A stretch of 8,202 nucleotides of DNA, from positions 1 to 8,202 of the forward strand of contig CAMLEX010000190.1 of the NCBI GenBank assembly GCA_946479055.1. Reading direction: 5' to 3'. A program made the translations under genes and the position numbers. Shown here in pieces: positions 7,421 through 8,202 of this stretch. This stretch comes from an uncultured Bacteroidota bacterium (GTDB lineage: Bacteria > Bacteroidota > Bacteroidia > Chitinophagales > Chitinophagaceae). The notes beneath the pieces are model-generated. The model was not told the DNA's origin. It was given only the letters and a program-made list of their open reading frames with translations, and searched no databases. Position 1 is the first letter of the stretch. Each line of letters begins with the position of its first letter.

Positions 7421-7483
7421 CCGCTCATTGATCAAATTATTTTTCAACGTCTATTCCAAATTAAAATAGGAGCTATCGTTTCT

Positions 7484-7786
7484 TCAGGAAGTAATCAACG
7501 AATCAATTTTATCAGCAAGTTTTCTGTCCTTCTCGGTAACAATATCACCAGCATCATGGGTAGAAAGCCACACTTCAACAGTATTCCATACATTCTTCCA
7601 TTCAGGATGATGATCCATTTTTTCAGCGACCAAAGCGACTCTTGTCATGAAAGCAAAAGCTTCACTGAAATTTTTAAACAGGAATTTTTTATACAATTTA
7701 TTATTGGATTCTTCCCATACTTTTCCGGTTCCTTGCGAAGTTTCACCGGCAGTAAATTTTCTTTCGGTTGTAAAATGTAGTTGCAT
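7484..7786 (-). CDS. Pterin-4a-carbinolamine dehydratase (4a-hydroxytetrahydrobiopterin dehydratase)
   Basis: Small cytoplasmic enzyme that dehydrates 4a-hydroxytetrahydropterin, made by aromatic amino acid hydroxylases, so the cofactor can be reduced again. I chose the ATG at 7786 (100 aa, MQLHFTTERKF...). The frame is open to a TTG at 7834, but that would overlap the preceding gene and adds 16 unlike residues. The family signature is complete (start at 7786): Glu55, then His59-His60-Pro61, Trp67 and His77 (EKMDHHPEWKNVW and LSTHDAGDIVTEKD), preceded by the usual FKNFSEAFAFMTRVAL. These histidines are the catalytic ones in the family. Length fits the usual ~100 aa. No phenylalanine hydroxylase is in the window. 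It begins 38 bp after the IPExxxVDY gene, so cotranscription is possible; a weak TTG-17 bp-TAAGTTTC promoter (7834-7807) may also serve it. Confidence 0.94.
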   Translation of the reverse strand: MQLHFTTERKFTAGETSQGTGKVWEESNNKLYKKFLFKNFSEAFAFMTRVALVAEKMDHHPEWKNVWNTVEVWLSTHDAGDIVTEKDRKLADKIDSLITS

Positions 7787-7823
7787 GATCAGATTTTTTG
7801 CTGTTCGAAACTTAAATAAGGTA

Positions 7824-8202
7824 CTAAAAAACAAGATGCTCTTTGTTTTTTATTTTTTCATTGGTTAGTTCCACTACTAATTGAACACCCGCAATAGTAC
7901 GAACAGGGTTGATGATCCGCTGAAGGTCCGCATCGCTAACCGAATCATCTCTCATTAACCATAAAAAATCAAGGTGCTTAAATTCAGGCAATAAGTATTC
8001 TCCTTCAAATTGATTATTGTATAAATAATGGATCAAGGCCGTGCGATCTTCAGCATATTCATACACCGCAAAAAATTAATTGCGTTTTTTTTTGGTAAGC
8101 TGAATCTCTATATCATTATTGATACGGAAGTCTACTCCCAATAAATTGTTGACCTGCCAGCAAAACTGGTAATCCTTGATGGGTGCCATTATGCCTAACA
8201 AC
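7824..8202 (-). pseudogene. IPExxxVDY-family protein, interrupted by an in-frame TAA and cut by the window edge
   Basis: On the minus strand one reading frame runs from 8201 to the TAG at 7826-7824 with a single stop, TAA at 8078-8076. Before it I read 41 codons (LLGIMAPIKDYQFCWQVNNL then LGVDFRINNDIEIQLTKKK-RN); after it FFAVYEYAEDRT... for 83 codons. Both halves match the Bacteroidota IPExxxVDY family, and the name motif appears as LPEFKHLDF in the second half. From memory of the family, the stop falls where an aromatic residue, usually Tyr, is expected (RN-Y-FFAVYEY), so one base change (TAT or TAC to TAA) explains it; there is no frameshift. About 20 N-terminal residues lie outside the window. 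A GTG at 8066 could restart translation, giving an 80-residue fragment. The family's function is unknown. Alternatives are a sequencing error beside the A/T homopolymers or a tolerated nonsense codon. TAA ends other genes here, so recoding is unlikely. Confidence 0.75.

Noticed and set aside
7787..7834. Upstream extension of the pterin dehydratase from a TTG at 7834
   Set aside because: It would overlap the end of the IPExxxVDY gene and adds 16 residues outside the family's usual length; the ATG at 7786 is in place.
8076..8078. Genetic-code reassignment of TAA to Tyr
   Set aside because: TAA ends rho, the repeat-protein gene, the cyclase gene and the NmrA-like gene in this same window, so it is a normal stop.

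Overview
The window looks like chromosomal DNA from a Bacteroidota bacterium, most likely Chitinophagaceae or a close relative. The evidence is a Rho factor with the Bacteroidota-type N-terminus (MYDILQLND...) and a long disordered insert, an IPExxxVDY-family gene (a family I know only from this phylum), TAnnTTTG-type -7 promoter elements in place of sigma70 boxes, no obvious Shine-Dalgarno sites, and lipoproteins with acidic/lysine-rich stretches after the lipobox Cys. This placement rests on family recognition; no search was run.

Layout. Positions 1-1392 (minus) are asnS, asparaginyl-tRNA synthetase, which runs off the left edge and lacks only its last residues. A 307-bp divergent intergenic region carries outward promoters for asnS and rho plus a G-poor rho leader. 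Positions 1700-3376 (plus) are rho, followed after 22 bp by a small lipoprotein gene (3399-3680) and a strong intrinsic terminator (3709-3735). Positions 3842-5377 (plus) encode a secreted protein with degenerate ~52-residue Lys/Glu/Pro-rich repeats and a conserved-looking C-terminal domain. Positions 5559-6365 (plus) encode a lipoprotein of the cyclase / kynurenine formamidase fold with all metal ligands present. It converges on an NmrA-like NAD(P)-binding protein (6426-7376, minus). Upstream of that on the minus strand lie a pterin-4a-carbinolamine dehydratase (7484-7786) and an IPExxxVDY-family gene (7824 to the right edge) interrupted by one in-frame TAA.

Functionally this is a mix of housekeeping genes (tRNA charging, transcription termination, pterin recycling) and envelope or oxidoreductase genes. 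I see no single pathway linking them, and no mobile element, CRISPR array, tRNA, rRNA or defence system. The points most worth a second look are the nonsense codon in the IPExxxVDY gene, the charge-segregated disordered insert of Rho with its possible rut-like leader, the repeat protein with its many A7 tracts, and the lipid-anchored cyclase.
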